Origin: Stenopsyche tienmushanensis
Taxonomy: Eukaryota; Arthropoda; Insecta; Trichoptera; Stenopsychidae
DNA length: 64,000 bases
Assembly: GCA_008973525.1 (NCBI GenBank)
Contig: WACJ01000372.1
Span: 1 to 64,000, forward strand
Direction: 5' to 3'
The notes under the pieces: model-generated
Database searches by the model: none
The model's input: only the letters and a program-made list of their open reading frames with translations
Told to the model about the DNA's origin: nothing
In this document: in pieces, positions 21,801 through 33,605 of the stretch
Position numbering within the stretch: position 1 is the stretch's first letter
Layout of the letters: every line of letters starts with the position of its first letter
Program-made: the position numbers and the translations under genes

Positions 21801-24052
21801 TGGACACAATATTGTGTCTTACCTCTTTGAGGTATCATAATCTCATAAGCGATAAGGTATACCCTATATTAAGTTCAAATACATTTTAGAATGATCCTTA
21901 TACGAATTACTCTTGTAAATTCGGGAATGGGAAGACTGTAAAATATGTCGTTTTTTAGTTTTACTGAAATAGCCTTTCCTTTACTATGATATGTATTTGG
22001 TACACATTCATATTATTTTCAGCGTATTTATTATACATTCATCAATAGATACAAAATAGAAAGCATTTAATGACGGCTACGAGATTGAAGTGATTGATAC
22101 ATTTTTTAGCGTGTTCAAAAATGTCACACCTTTTAAAAATAATTTTGTGAAAGTGCATCATTGGATAGCATCAATTAAGGAATGACTTCCAACTCGTTCG
22201 AGAGGTACTTTTTGAAAAGAAGTGGATGTGGAAATAAAGCCTCTCCACTTTCTATACAAATACAACAAGTAAAAAGGTAGATCTATATAAATTGAGATAT
22301 ATATACACAAGATCCGGAAATAAATCTTCTTAATGATCAGCTATTCTTGACACATTCGCCATTATATACCCATTAGACTGATTAAAATAGTATTATATTT
22401 ATTATCCTTTTATATGAATTTTAATTTAGCTTGAAGATGATGATTTGTTATAAAGGGCCGAAACGTGTCGCTCACAATATAAAATGGAAAATATAAAGAA
22501 CAGTAAATGTTCTCTATAAGGAACATAATAAAATCTTGACATGTGGTTTGCTTCAACAAAAAGAATAAAAATGTCGATCCATTTCATTATTTGGGAACAT
22601 ATTTTGCAATTTGATCTGAACAAATACACCAACTTAACATGAACCCAAGTAGGATTAGTTCAAATTCGAATATGTACAATATTTTCTGCGCTTTAGGCAC
22701 GTAGTCTGAAAATCCAAAAAGTTTACTGCGGTCTACACTACACGACTGAAACGAAACATGAAAACCCAACCACGTCTTCGGACAAGCCGAACGAGATGAT
22801 CGATATGGGCACTTCATCATCCGACGACAAAATCCGATCGTGTAAAATCGAGAAACTTTCGTCTGGTGTCGTATAATAGGTGTCGTTTTACTTATATCTT
22901 ATAAGCTTTTTGAGAGGAGTTCATTAACAGTTTACTGCGATCGTTATCGGAGGTGAAACGATGATAGAAATGTGCCATAAAATACGCTTTATTACTCCAT
23001 CGTTTTGACGATAAAAGGGACAAAAGCTCGTCGTGGCAGACAACTTTACGTTCTCCACTGGTCGAAGCCGATATAAATATAAGCCCATTCTCCCGAACGT
23101 CACTGCCACGTTTCGCATCCAATCAAAATCCAGGTACTCCAGCAGGAGAGGGCTCGCATAAGTGGAATAGTTTCACTGATAATACCGAAGGAATCTGCCA
23201 AACTATCCACTGGAGGAGAGACCGTTAATGCTTCATGATATACGATCTTAAAAGCGGCTAATCTATTGTCAAATTAGCATTATGAAAATTAATAAATAGT
23301 CGAAAATGTGATACAAAAATTAGCTCACCAATCTAAGGGTTAAGCGACATACAATTTTTCATATGAAATGTCCGATTTTCAGCCAATTTAAAAATAAAAG
23401 TCAAGTATGATTGAAGTTATTTTGTATTTATGAACAGGTAAAATTTAATGTTGTGCGAAAAAGGCTTCGAATCTTTATTTTATTTGTTTCGGTTTTCGTT
23501 CCGGTTCGGTTCCATAAAAATATATTGTTTTGTTTGGGGTTTTCGCTCCATTAAGCCAAAATTTATTCTAGAAAGTCTAGAATTTTAGAGTTACAAATAC
23601 AATTGAATAGTATAAAATTACTGTAGACCATTTCAAAGATGCTTTTAATTTTGTCCCTTTCAATGAATGTCTGATATTTAAGGCTATTTCTAAACGCTTA
23701 TCTAAAAGTACTATGATCTTAAAATTGACTATAGTATTTACATTTTATTATACCTTCCAAGCGTTCCCACGGATACATAGATAATGAAATACAGGATATT
23801 GCCCTGACGATTATTGATCGGAAGCTTAGGAGTAATATATATCGAAGATAGATTAACCCTATCGGATCGGAAATCGTGAGACAGAGACGAGGTCTAATCA
23901 TAAACTCGTGCATCGATGGCAAAATCGTGTCGTAAAGATACCCCTACTCGTCCAAACATTATCAATATATTTTTATTTTTTTAATAGAAACTCGAAATAA
24001 GATTAAGGTATAGTTAATTGAAATCGCCATCGTTGGATAAGCTATTAATCTG
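21801..24052. other. Spacer, no gene recognised
   Basis: Several 60-80 codon frames with no motif. TTTACTGCG(G/A)TC occurs twice (22724 and 22931). No element can be named. Confidence 0.4.
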
Positions 24053-24746
24053 TTAAATGGGCCAGACGTATATATACGTCCAACGTAAACTGAATCGAAA
24101 TTGGTTGGGACGTATATATACGTCATCGTAATATATGCTGGGTCAATATATACGATATACGATAGGTAGTAAATTGGTTGCACTCGGCTATTGTGTTGGA
24201 GTGGACGTGTAATTAGTAAACGCTGAATAGTAGCATAAGGTAAGATTCAAAAGCAAACTTATATTTTTAAAATGGAAGGACAAAAAAGACGTATTGATGC
24301 TCAGCTCAGACAACATAATAAAAAGCCAATCGATAAGATGACTTTCGTTCGTGTTGTCTTGAGAGTAGGTGTTTGTTTTGATTATTAATATACTCGCATT
24401 ATTTTTTATCGTTGACTAATTTTGTTATTATAATTATAATAATGGCGTCATTAGCCGACTATCACCACTCGTTTGCAAAATCTACTCATTTAGAAGTAAA
24501 CTGGTAGGCTTGCACGGTAACCCTCCTGTCCTTTTATTTTCGCAAATAGGCAAAATAGCTGAACAACAGAAATCAGATACCATGCAAGTTGGCCATTATG
24601 AAATATTCTAAAGAAATGAACAATACTGTGTGCTATCAACAGTGTAAAGGTTCATTTATTGAGTTTGTTACATGCTGCGAAGGAGCTGTCATAAAAATGA
24701 ATTTCCATTAGAGCGTACCGTGTATGTTCTCCGGTTTGAAAGGGTT
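24053..24746 (+). mobile_element. Possible piggyBac-like element remnant
   Basis: TTAA at 24053-24056 is followed by a run with two copies of a perfect 16-bp palindrome, GACGTATATATACGTC, at 24065-24080 and 24109-24124. A GAAAGGG-TTAA end lies at 24738-24746. TTAA-bounded elements with CCC or GGG ends are characteristic of piggyBac. Near 24625-24665 lies a reverse-oriented X-family core, so the right end may belong to a different insertion. Treating it as one element is inference. Confidence 0.35.
24272..24388 (+). CDS. Short basic open frame in the piggyBac-like region
   Basis: A 38-codon frame beginning MEGQKRRIDAQLRQHNKKP. It follows an AT-rich leader (TATATTTTTAAAATG) about 150 bases inside the palindromic end. 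The basic start could be the first codons of a lost transposase, but it stops before any diagnostic motif. Shown only because of its position. Confidence 0.15.
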   Translation: MEGQKRRIDAQLRQHNKKPIDKMTFVRVVLRVGVCFDY

Positions 24747-26088
24747 AAATCAAAATGTATAATAATAAACCGGTTTAGTTTCGACAAAATAATGGTTTTG
24801 TCCTGGTATTTAACAATTACTCTACAATGCTTTGCAATAATATATTATATTGATTAGATTGGCAAAATAAAAAAAAACATATAGCTGGCTTCATTTTATG
24901 AAAAATCACAATCGCAGATGAACAAACAAGTGACTTTATCGCGAATAAGCTCAAAGAAATAATATAAATACTGGGCTTCGTTCAAATAAGATCATAGCGA
25001 GATTATGGTTGTCAATTGAAGATATCATCTATTATTCATTTGTGCAGCAGAGCCTTATAATGCAGAAGGCTTCAAATAATGCATGAGAAATTGCTCAAGC
25101 AACCTTATCTAGTCAAAGAGCGAGAGCATATAAATCTTCAGGATAATGCAAGAAGAAACGTTTCACAATTGGTAGGATAAAGTTAATAGAATTTGTATTT
25201 GAAAAATGAATTAAATGAAAATGCACCATAAAGTAAATATATATTGATAGAATATTTGAGGCAAACAATATAAATAGTGCGAGGGTTAGCAATTAAGAAA
25301 ATCTTGGAATCGTAAACCAATTAGAATATTATAGGGCGAAACAACGAAAAATTTAATTTCACCTTCCAGAGAGTGAGGTACGGCTGAAGTTTTAATTAGT
25401 TAGTTCGTATTAATTTCGCACATCCCCATGCCAACGCATCGGGGGTGTGGGAGGGAATTCGTATAATATAAATTGATGAGAGTAGAATTCATTCAGGTAT
25501 GCTTCTTTTTTTTAATTAATGTTATATTTCGTATTTTTCCAAAAAAAGAAAAAAACACAGACAAAAGCGTAATATCGCTGGCTAGAAAATTAATCTCGAG
25601 GGTTTGCCCGGGAACGGGCGATGTCAAAAAGCGTACGAATTTAAATCGAGAGCTCCTCGTTTGATGAATGGTATTTTAGAGTACATTGCGAAGATACTAA
25701 GAATTTTCTCTTTGAGACTGGGGTATAAAAATGTTTACGAGATTTGAAATCAATTTTGCGTATGGGTTATATTAAACCCTTTGTGATTTTAAAGACACCT
25801 GTTTTTTAATTGTTGGCAATACTTTTAAGAAAAAAGTGTGAAAATTATGTTTCTTTCGGTTATAAGTTCGATCAATCGATTCATCAGTGCTATTATAGCT
25901 CCTGAAGGTTCTAATTGCATTTACAGGAACTCAAATGTTTTAATTAGAATTAGAGTCTAATATGAGGGGATTTGATGGTCCCGAAATTTAGTTACAGTCT
26001 TTTTTGCAATTTTTTTGCACTACATATCTTCTATATGTATAAAAAATTAAATACAGTTTTAATCAATAATATATTATCTCTCTGAATC
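24747..26088. other. AT-rich spacer, no gene recognised
   Basis: Includes a short GC-rich patch near 25430-25460; otherwise featureless. Confidence 0.45.
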
Positions 26089-26280
26089 TATCAGGTTGAG
26101 TCATAAGTAGTTTCCGGCGAAAAAAATCGTTATAATTATTCGATTTTACCCTTGATGAGTCATCTGTTTGGAGAATATAGGGTATCATTATATAGGTATG
26201 AGTTCTTAGTAGTTAATCGTATCAAATCTTATGCTTTAGTATTTTTTTACCCGTAAAATGGAAAATCAAAAGTGTATTTT

Positions 26281-27345
26281 CATCATATAATGCTTTGGGA
26301 GTTTAATCAAGACAACAGAGGTATGGCTATAGCTAAAAATAAGCGATATATATAGTGAAGGAGCAATAAGTGAGTGGACAGAAAGAAAGTGGTTTTTAAA
26401 ATTTCGCTCGGGAGATGAGGCCCTGAAAGATGAAAGGACGGGTCACCCTTCCGATTTAGATGGAAACATTTTAAAGGTGTTATTGGAGCAAAATTCACGT
26501 CAATCAACAAGGGAATTTTCAGGGAAGCTAAATACGTCAATCGTTTACCAGCATTTGGAAACATTGGGGAAGGTAAACACACATTTGAATGTGTCGGAGC
26601 TACATAATCTTAGTGAAGGCAATAGAGAAAATCGCATGTCTTATGCTAAAAGTCTCTTCGCACGGCAAAAAATTGACCCATTTTTAAACAGAATAATTAC
26701 TGGATATGTAAAATGGGTAACGTACGATAATGTTATACGCAAAAGAGATTGAGGTAAAGTCCCCGGGCGGCTCCCCGCCCCCAGGTACTCATCAGGATGG
26801 CCGCGCTTGTGCACGGGTTTGTTCTTCTATCGGACGGTGATGTTGCTGCACGAATGGATGGCAATAGACTGGTGACGAATAGAAAGACTTTATTCTCTAA
26901 ATAAATATTTATTCCACACGAGAGAGAGATTTGGCTGCAGAAGGGACGATCTCCCGCAGCCAAGGCTAATCAACGACTTTCCCGACTCCCGACCGGCAAA
27001 TGTGCAAGAAGCGATCCATAGGTATACAGGTGCAATATCTCTGTAGGGCCACAAGAGATGGCGCTGTTAAAATAACACATTGCACCTAAAGAGAGATGGA
27101 AGATGTCACTATTAATCTGGCGAATTAAATCTGCCCAGATTAAGCTTGTTAAAGATCAACCACCTTTACGAGACCATAAAGCCATTCATCTGTTCTTTAC
27201 AAAATTTCTTAAATGAAAAAAAAATGACGAGGAAGTGAATCACGCATTTAATTTTTTTTTCATTTAAACCTGATAAATTTTATGAAGAAGGTATTGATAA
27301 GTTACCAATAAAATGGAAGAAAGTTATCACTAATAATGGTGATAG
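26281..27345 (+). pseudogene. Mariner transposase relic, split and mutated
   Basis: The first part reads WEFNQDNRGMA, SEWTERKWFLKFRSGDEAL, then DERTGHPSDLD, LLEQNSRQSTREFSGKL and VYQHLETLGKV: the paired helix-turn-helix and GRPR-like linker of mariner proteins. It goes on to LNRIITGYVKWVTYDNVIRKRD, where the first catalytic aspartate (normally TGDEKW) is tyrosine. The frame is cut by the LTR insertion. After it, FYEEGIDKLPIKWKKVI is the C-terminal helix. Catalytic aspartates two and three lie in the lost part. Stops also occur in the N-terminal part. Confidence 0.78.
26752..27145 (+). mobile_element. Y-family LTR fragment (copy B) inside mariner
   Basis: Matches the D copy over GTCCCCGGGCG, GGATGGCCGC, TTCTTCTATCGG, ACGAATGGATGG, TCTAAATAAATATTTATTCC and the hairpin GGCTGCAGAAGG...CTCCCGCAGCC. 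At the 3' side it matches the C copy over GATGGCGCTGTTAAAAT and AAGAGAGATGGAAGATG. The first about 40 bases of the LTR are missing, so its own target duplication cannot be seen. Confidence 0.6.
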
Positions 27346-27559
27346 TTGATAGTATATGTAATGGTTGTTTTGGTATTGTGTTACAGCTAAATAAATGTTT
27401 GAAAAATAATCGGCAATTATTTATGACTCGACCTAATATTTGCTAATAAATCATTCTGCGACCAAATTATTTGGAGAAATCGATCACTGAGCTGCCGAAT
27501 TGTTCTTATGTATCCTTAATTTTGTGCTAAAATTCTTTTTTAGCACCCAACCTAATGTT

Positions 27560-28310
27560 ATCGTTTACCAACTAGTACGAACTAGTTTGATGCAGTCAAG
27601 CGTCAGCTTTTCCTAACGTATTGCACGTCCATGTACACGGGAGAACTTTGGACACAGTTCCGGCAGAGCAGCATGCGACAGCTACGGGTGCAATATAACA
27701 ATTGTTATAGAGCACTATTCGGGCTGCCCAGGAGTTGTAGTGCATCGGGAATGTTCCTCTACGGGCGCATTCCCCAACTCGAGGCGCTCCTTCGTAGAGC
27801 TGCAGTGTCTATGAAGTGCCGCGTCTTCTCTTCAGGAAACGCCTTAGTGAGATCAGCATCGATCGACCTCGCCTCTATCCTATTTAAGAGGTGGATAGGG
27901 TTAATATTTAGGCCCCCCTAAATATCTTCTTAATTCTTATATTATTATTATTCTTTAATTTTTTAATTGCTAATGTTTTATTTTTTTTTATTTTTTATTA
28001 TTATATATATATATATTTATGCATATTTTTATTTTGTTTTTCTAAAAATTTGATTATTCTCTTATTTATCGTTATTAATTTTTTATTTTTTATGATTAAT
28101 TTCATTTATATTTATTTTATTTTATATTTTTTATTATTTTTATTATATTTATATGTATTTTTTTTTTTTTTTTTTATCTTTATTTTATTTTATATTTATC
28201 TTTTTATTTTTACATTATTTTTTTTTTACATTGTACTTCATTTCACTTGTTTTTATGTAATATGGCGTAAGCTGTGAATAAATTTCTAAATAAATAAAAT
28301 AAATAAATAA
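27560..28310 (+). mobile_element. CR1/jockey-like LINE 3' end
   Basis: The coding tail at 27600-27921 reads YCTSMYTGELW, LRVQYNNCYRALFGLPRSCSAS, GMFLYGRIPQLEALLRRAA and SMKCRVFSS. This is the conserved region after the polymerase of CR1-like insect LINEs. The 96-residue open part ends at 27921. A T-rich 3' UTR of about 350 bp follows and finishes in AATAAATAAAATAAATAAATAAAA (28287-28310 region), the short-repeat tail typical of this clade. The copy is 5'-truncated near 27560, with VKRQLFL in frame just upstream. It cannot retrotranspose. Confidence 0.7.
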
Positions 28311-29975
28311 AAAAAGCAAAAAACGTAGAAAGGCAGTTTTTTTTATACTTTCTGAAATAAATTGAACAATGACTGTTTCAAAACACATAGCTAAAAAACA
28401 TTACAAAACTTTCAACTTTTATTTTTTTTGTAACCTTTCCAAGCATAAGCGTAAAAACGGCACGTATTTTTGGCACTACCGATATAAGCCATATCAATTC
28501 AATCGGTAAGAATTTTTTTGTTGTAATTTGGCGCCAAGAAGTCGCTTTCGTGAAAAAATGCATAATGCATGAAATGTGCATGTAAATAATGTTTTGCAAA
28601 TAGTTAATGACGAAGATAAGATCCAATATATTCAGCACGAATGGCGACATCCAACATGAAACATTGAGAGCAGCGATAAGCTGAAATGCAGGAAGGCACG
28701 ACGTTTGACGGTTAAAATGACTAAGAACAACATCTGAAGACTATTGGGCTCATTAAGATTGTAATTGTTGGCCATGAAGTTTGCATAACACGAACAAGGC
28801 GTGCCGGAGCACTAATGGATGTGTCGGTTAATCGAATGTCAGACCTGATGGAGTACTGCAACAGTAGCGATAACAGGCGTTGACAAGGCATCTGCAAGAT
28901 TGATGGATAAAAGTATCGTTACGCTCTCGCAGCACCGGCAAAAAGTCGGTGATTAATCACACCCAAAAATTTATTCCAATCTATTTTTCGTTAATTGTGA
29001 TCAATGATTCTTGCGGGTCGAATGAGGATTACCTAGATCGCTCGACGAGCTTTCTAAAATCACGCAAATTCGGAATGTCTCATCCCGTGGTCAATCTCAT
29101 CAGCGATAATGGCGGCCAATTTCCATAGAACCTCTGCATTGTGGCGGTCGAAGCCAGGAAGAGATGACATCCTTGGGATGTAATTAAGGTCGGGCTTACG
29201 TGTTCTAAAGTGATCTGTGCGGAGGTCTGCATACATCACCGCCACCGTCGACGACTAAACGAGTTATTTACTCTACTTCAATTATGTTGCCGAGTTAATT
29301 CGGTTTATTGTTTATCTACCCGGAGTGCTAAAATCATTAGCGCGCAGTAAGGGCAAATCGGGAAACCGGAGATTTTGGCATGAATAAATTTCGAAATCGA
29401 GGCATGAAACTATTTCGTTATTGTATAAATTATTCATGGGATCTAACGGGTTATAGTCGATGTGACATTTGTTTAAATCCCATTACGGAATCTTGCAGCT
29501 GTATCAATGGGGGATGATTCGGATTTGTGATTGATTTATGTAAATACACGTACAACGACAGGTAATGCCTTTAAATAGTTCGCATAAAGAGACGGGATCG
29601 GTAAATACATCCCTCAACAACAATACGTCTCATTGTCAACCAGTTAATGTAAATACGACCCAAATTCAGATGACAATTAATCTGAATATCAATAATGTAT
29701 TGTTTATCATTGCATTGTCTATTTAAAATTTGCGCGTCTGTAGAAACGCACGTCGGATAAAATGTGCTCAATAAATAATCAAAACCGATAATAAAAATAT
29801 TAATACAAATGATTGAAGTAGAAATTTAAAATATAAATACTATTGAAAATTCGTATGTGGAATTATAAATTCTATGTTCAAATTGAAAAGCTTTTAACCT
29901 TTACTATAGTGTAGTAAATACACTGAGTCGAGTTGTAGCAAAGTTGTAATGTTGAGAATTTTTACAACATTTAAT
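28311..29975. other. Spacer, no gene recognised
   Basis: Contains GC-richer unique DNA (28690-29260). A 61-codon minus-strand frame at 29060-29245 has no recognised motif. Confidence 0.4.
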
Positions 29976-29977
29976 AT

Positions 29978-30115
29978 TGGGTTGTCCCATAATATTCTTT
30001 CACAAATGAACACAGATCTAATCATAGCCATGGTTCAAAAAAAAAAACCCGCGATATACTGTTCGCGAAATAGCTAACAAGTCCCAAAACGAAAGAAACT
30101 TATGGGACACCCTAA
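29978..30115 (+). mobile_element. 138-bp mariner MITE
   Basis: Terminal inverted repeats TTGGGTTGTCCCATAATATT and TTAGGGTGTCCCATAAGTTT (right end, complement) are flanked by TA at 29976-29977 and 30116-30117. The interior keeps a few transposase codons (PRYTVREIANKSQ, a helix-turn-helix fragment), so it is an internal-deletion derivative of an autonomous mariner. Confidence 0.8.
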
Positions 30116-30159
30116 TATGATTTGATGTGAATGTATCGAAGGGCTATCTCTAAAGGTAT

Positions 30160-30330
30160 TTGGAGGTTTTCTTCGAAAGGCACTGGAAAACTTCTTGAGA
30201 CGAACGTATTAATTTCACCGGGAAGGACTTTCTGGAGTGGAGTAGAATCCACGTTTTCCACGCAAAGGGGGTTAAGATCAATGTGATGCTTAAGAAGTGC
30301 ATTTCGAAATCGCTCTTTCACTCAGGCATC
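30160..30330 (+). repeat. Z-family dispersed repeat
   Basis: AACTTCTTGAGACGAACGTA, GGAAGGACTTTCTGGAGTGG and TCCACGTTTTCCACGC align with 46893-46985 and, less well, 6226-6310. Unidentified family. Confidence 0.4.
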
Positions 30331-30664
30331 TTACTGGATGACTCTCTCCTTTTGGAGATCCACCCTCTCAGTTCGACGAGTTCAAAACAATACAGAAAGC
30401 AACTGAAGACAGTGTTATTATTGTGAAGTGGCATTCATTCCTTTACTTTACTTTATTTATTCCTTTTCTAAGTGAGCTCATTATCTGTACATTTCGTTTT
30501 CGCTTTGTTCTTTGAATTCTTACCCTTTGCATTCCAATTGATTTTTAGTGAATTTGTCTATGTTTATATTTATGATAATACACTACGAAAAAATGATATA
30601 ATATCAAAATAAAAATGGTTTTCAACATTAGGATACTTTATTGTATATATATATATATTGACCA

Positions 30665-30720
30665 AATGTTGGTACAGTGGTTTAGATCATGGACTCGTAT
30701 TATAAAGGTTCAAAATATTA
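30665..30720 (+). repeat. Possible tRNA-derived SINE head
   Basis: TGGTACAGTGG at 30670-30680 and GGTTCAAAAT at 30708-30717 resemble RNA polymerase III A and B boxes at tRNA-like spacing. The intervening ATGGACTCGTATTATAA is anticodon-arm-like. It is degenerate with no A tail seen. Confidence 0.3.
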
Positions 30721-31019
30721 ATATATCTGATCGATCGTCTCGATCCAGGTTTAACCTGATTTCCTGGATTTGAAAATGTGAATATTAAGGCGATTATTAA
30801 ATTCGTGTGGGGACGTTCAACAGTGAGTGATTGAATTTGCAACAATAATTAAATTGTCATTTACATATAATGATAATTTCGCTACTCACTCATAGATTCT
30901 CGCCTCTCCTACCTTTCTAAATAATTCTATCCTTACTTTAGCACGTGTGGATGGCAATGGGATCCCTAGTCGGATATGGCACATTAAAGATTCATGCTTT
31001 TACGGATATCATAAGGACT

Positions 31020-31225
31020 TTAACCTTTCCTTCCCTGTGATGTATTTACTACAAATCGACTCTAATGTTGTGGTTTTTAAGTCACTTTTTCATATGGTGT
31101 ACCAAATACATATCATCGGAGCGCGCGGGTGTTTTTAGCACAGATTCGCCAAACAAAAATAATTGTATTCGAGGCTGCAGTAAAAAATGTCGAGGCCACC
31201 TCGACATAGGAGTTCAAAGAGTTAA
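31020..31225 (+). repeat. P-family MITE (copy P3)
   Basis: The right end GGAGTTCAAAGAG-TTAA (TTAA at 31222-31225) is preceded by the palindrome ATGTCGAGG-CCA-CCTCGACAT at 31187-31207. GGAGCGCGCGGGTG upstream parallels GAGAGCGCGCGTC in P1. The left end is not clear. Confidence 0.5.
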
Positions 31226-32699
31226 GCATCTGAGCTAATCTACTATTGTGTACTATACGATAATAGATGTATCAAATTTAGGATTAGTATTTATCTGCAC
31301 GATAGATATGTTCACGTTCTGTTAGTTAATGCGGGTGGCGGCAGATTGAATACATTCTTCGTTACAGCACTAATCTCAGCATTTTTTCATCTAAATAAAC
31401 TTTTTCCACTCTGCGATCAGTGGGTTAAAATATAAATTTTATTGAATAGCTGAAAGGATGAACATTTACAGACAAAAACAAAAATGGTCGGATTCCCACT
31501 CAGGGAGATGCCATAGGGGGTACGAATGAATTTCAATTAACTTACAAAACGATACTCGTAGGAAGTTGAAAAAAGCTAGCAGTGTCGGCTTTAATATTAA
31601 TGTTATGGGATGCTTCGAATTCGCGACGTCCGATCAGATAGTCGGCGCAAATTCCACGAATCCAAAAAGAGAACCGAAAATACATGTATTAATGGGCAGC
31701 CGTTTAGGCGTCATTAGTGGCGCTTACAATTTTTTTCTCATATTTTTATTTGGAAGTTTTTCACTAGGAACGGAGTGAAAATTTTCCGTAACGAAGGTAA
31801 TTTAACGATGCGAATTTTCACGCCATACTCATAATTCAATTAGCGGGCGAAACGAGGCGGGCAGGCTGCGTTCCTCCAATCACGGTTCATTTGCAGGGAA
31901 ACGAACATTCGGCCTTTTCCTCCCTGCTCCATTAACCCATTTGACCGGCGAGATGTCGGACGTGCCGCCAACGTCAAAACAACACCGACTGCAATCTGAC
32001 GTCCGTTTCGTAATCGGAGGGGTTGGCGCTCGGCCTGCAGACGACCGCATTTATCTACACAATTTATACAACACGGAGACGTTATTGGAGCGGAAGCTAA
32101 TATTATACAGTTAAATTTCTTCCACAATCGGACACTTCCGGGCGGAAGAAATAAATTAGAGCAACGATCGCAGAAACCGCAAGCATACGGATTTACGATC
32201 GCCTGCATCACGGATTTAGATACAAAAGCTCGCAGATGAGAATGATGAGATTATCCAGTTGTAGCAAATTTCTCCATTGATACCCGACCTGGAGGCTGAT
32301 GTTGCCTAATGTTTTCCATTGGTGTCAATACTTTATGACCAATAAAATCAAAGAACAATACACAACGACAATGTCGCATAGAACATTGTAAATTTATATT
32401 TAAATTTATACACATACTTAACTGTTAAATCACTCGACGCCCACTTCATTCATATGGCACATTAAAGTCAAGCTGAAATTCTATACAATTGCTATAAGTT
32501 CTATGATAACAACAACATAAATGCATTTAATTTTAAAAAACCAATTTATTATTTGGTACATCAATAAGTTCTAATTTGAGCCTTCGACTTCGAAAATGCC
32601 TTTGATTATGTATGACAGTAATTTCTTAAGCATTAGAATGAGAACAATTAGAATACTAATACATGAAATTTAAAAAGGGACACTGATGTAATGATGCAC
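31226..32699. other. Spacer with a GC/CpG-rich unique block
   Basis: 31830-32215 is CpG-rich and contains a 123-codon minus-strand frame (31840-32211) with seven cysteines but no recognisable domain. I do not call it a gene. Confidence 0.4.
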
Positions 32700-32985
32700 T
32701 GATGAAGTTTTTATTCAGCACGATAGAGAGGGATTTGGCTGTGGAAAGGACGTCTTCCCGCAGCCAAGGGCAACTGTTCCTCATCTTGATTCCCGCCTCA
32801 CTGCGCGTCATCATCCAACCAGCAACGGTGCATGCACAAGAAGCGATCGGTTGGTAATTGCAGGTGCAATGCCACAGAAGATGGCGCTGTTAAAATATCA
32901 CATTACACTTAAAGAGAGATGGAAGATGTCGCTGTTAATCTGGCGAATTAAATCCGCTCAGACCAACAGCGCTATTGTATGGCAG
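32700..32985 (+). repeat. Y-family LTR fragment (copy C)
   Basis: TTTTTATTCAGCACGA, hairpin GGCTGTGGAAAG...CTTCCCGCAGCC, GCATGCACAAGAAGCGATCG, GATGGCGCTGTTAAAAT, AAGAGAGATGGAAGATG and CCAACAGCGCTATTG. It lacks the first about 190 bp of the LTR. Confidence 0.55.
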
Positions 32986-32989
32986 TATG

Positions 32990-33075
32990 AGTCAAGCTTG
33001 TATATCAATAAATGAACCTTAACACTGTAGATAGCACGCAATATTCGTTCATTTATTCGCGTAAATATAAACAAT
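32990..33075 (+). repeat. X-family core fragment
   Basis: TCAAGCTTGTATATCAATAA, AACACTGTAGATAGCACGCA and ATATTCGTTCATTTATTCGC, directly after the Y copy. Confidence 0.5.
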
Positions 33076-33359
33076 ACGCATGCGTGTTTACAGTTTTAGC
33101 AACAAAATAATGCATTTGTTGAAGCTTCAAATCGATACATTTGGGCCTATTGATACCGTAGAATCACATTTGTTATCATGCTGTTATTTAAATACATATA
33201 TATTTTAGGTATGTAGTTTTCTACTATTTATTTTAGAACTATTTACTTTCTATTACTTATTTTATTTTAGAGAAATTCTTTGTGTTCGTAAAATTTGGTC
33301 GGAAATTTAATTGAAACGTGATAAAATAATAAAAACGATCATAAATGTAATGTTTGAAA

Positions 33360-33605
33360 TAATGATTTGAATAAATATTAATATTGTATTAGAAATAAAA
33401 GCACGGCATTGAAAAGCGCTATAGAACGCTTTCAGCAATATTTGAATAAATTTAGACGTGTAGGGGTACCTTTACAGCAAGACCTTGTCATAGATGTACG
33501 AGTGATGAGATGCAAGATATCCGTTTCTGTCTTCGTGCGAGAATGCCCTTTCTGTATCACTCGAGTCCGATCGCATATATGCGCGATAGCTCATCAACGG
33601 GTTAA
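33360..33605 (+). repeat. V-family TTAA MITE
   Basis: The right end is GATAGCTCATCAACGGG followed by TTAA at 33602-33605, with the palindrome CGCATATATGCG at 33572-33583. The left part (ATTGTATTAGAAATAAAAGC, GCGCTATAGAACGC) aligns with 42205-42250. No transposase. Confidence 0.5.

Larger units (their letters stand above)
26091..27436 (+). mobile_element. Mariner element interrupted by an LTR fragment
   Basis: Terminal inverted repeats TCAGGTTGAGTCATAAGTAG (left) and the complement of TTAGGTCGAGTCATAAATAA (right) are flanked by TA at 26089-26090 and 27437-27438. The second motif, GCCGGCGA or similar, follows at the left and TTGCCG at the right. Transposase codons occupy 26281-26750 and 27230-27345. 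A Y-family LTR fragment (about 26752-27145) splits them. The terminal repeats still match, so the insertion came into an already resident mariner. Confidence 0.8.

Noticed and set aside
28050..28277. 75-codon hydrophobic frame
   Set aside because: Encoded by the T-rich 3' UTR of the CR1-like LINE; low complexity.
31840..32211. 123-codon cysteine-containing minus-strand frame
   Set aside because: Cysteine spacing fits no known domain, and the block is generally stop-poor because it is CpG-rich.
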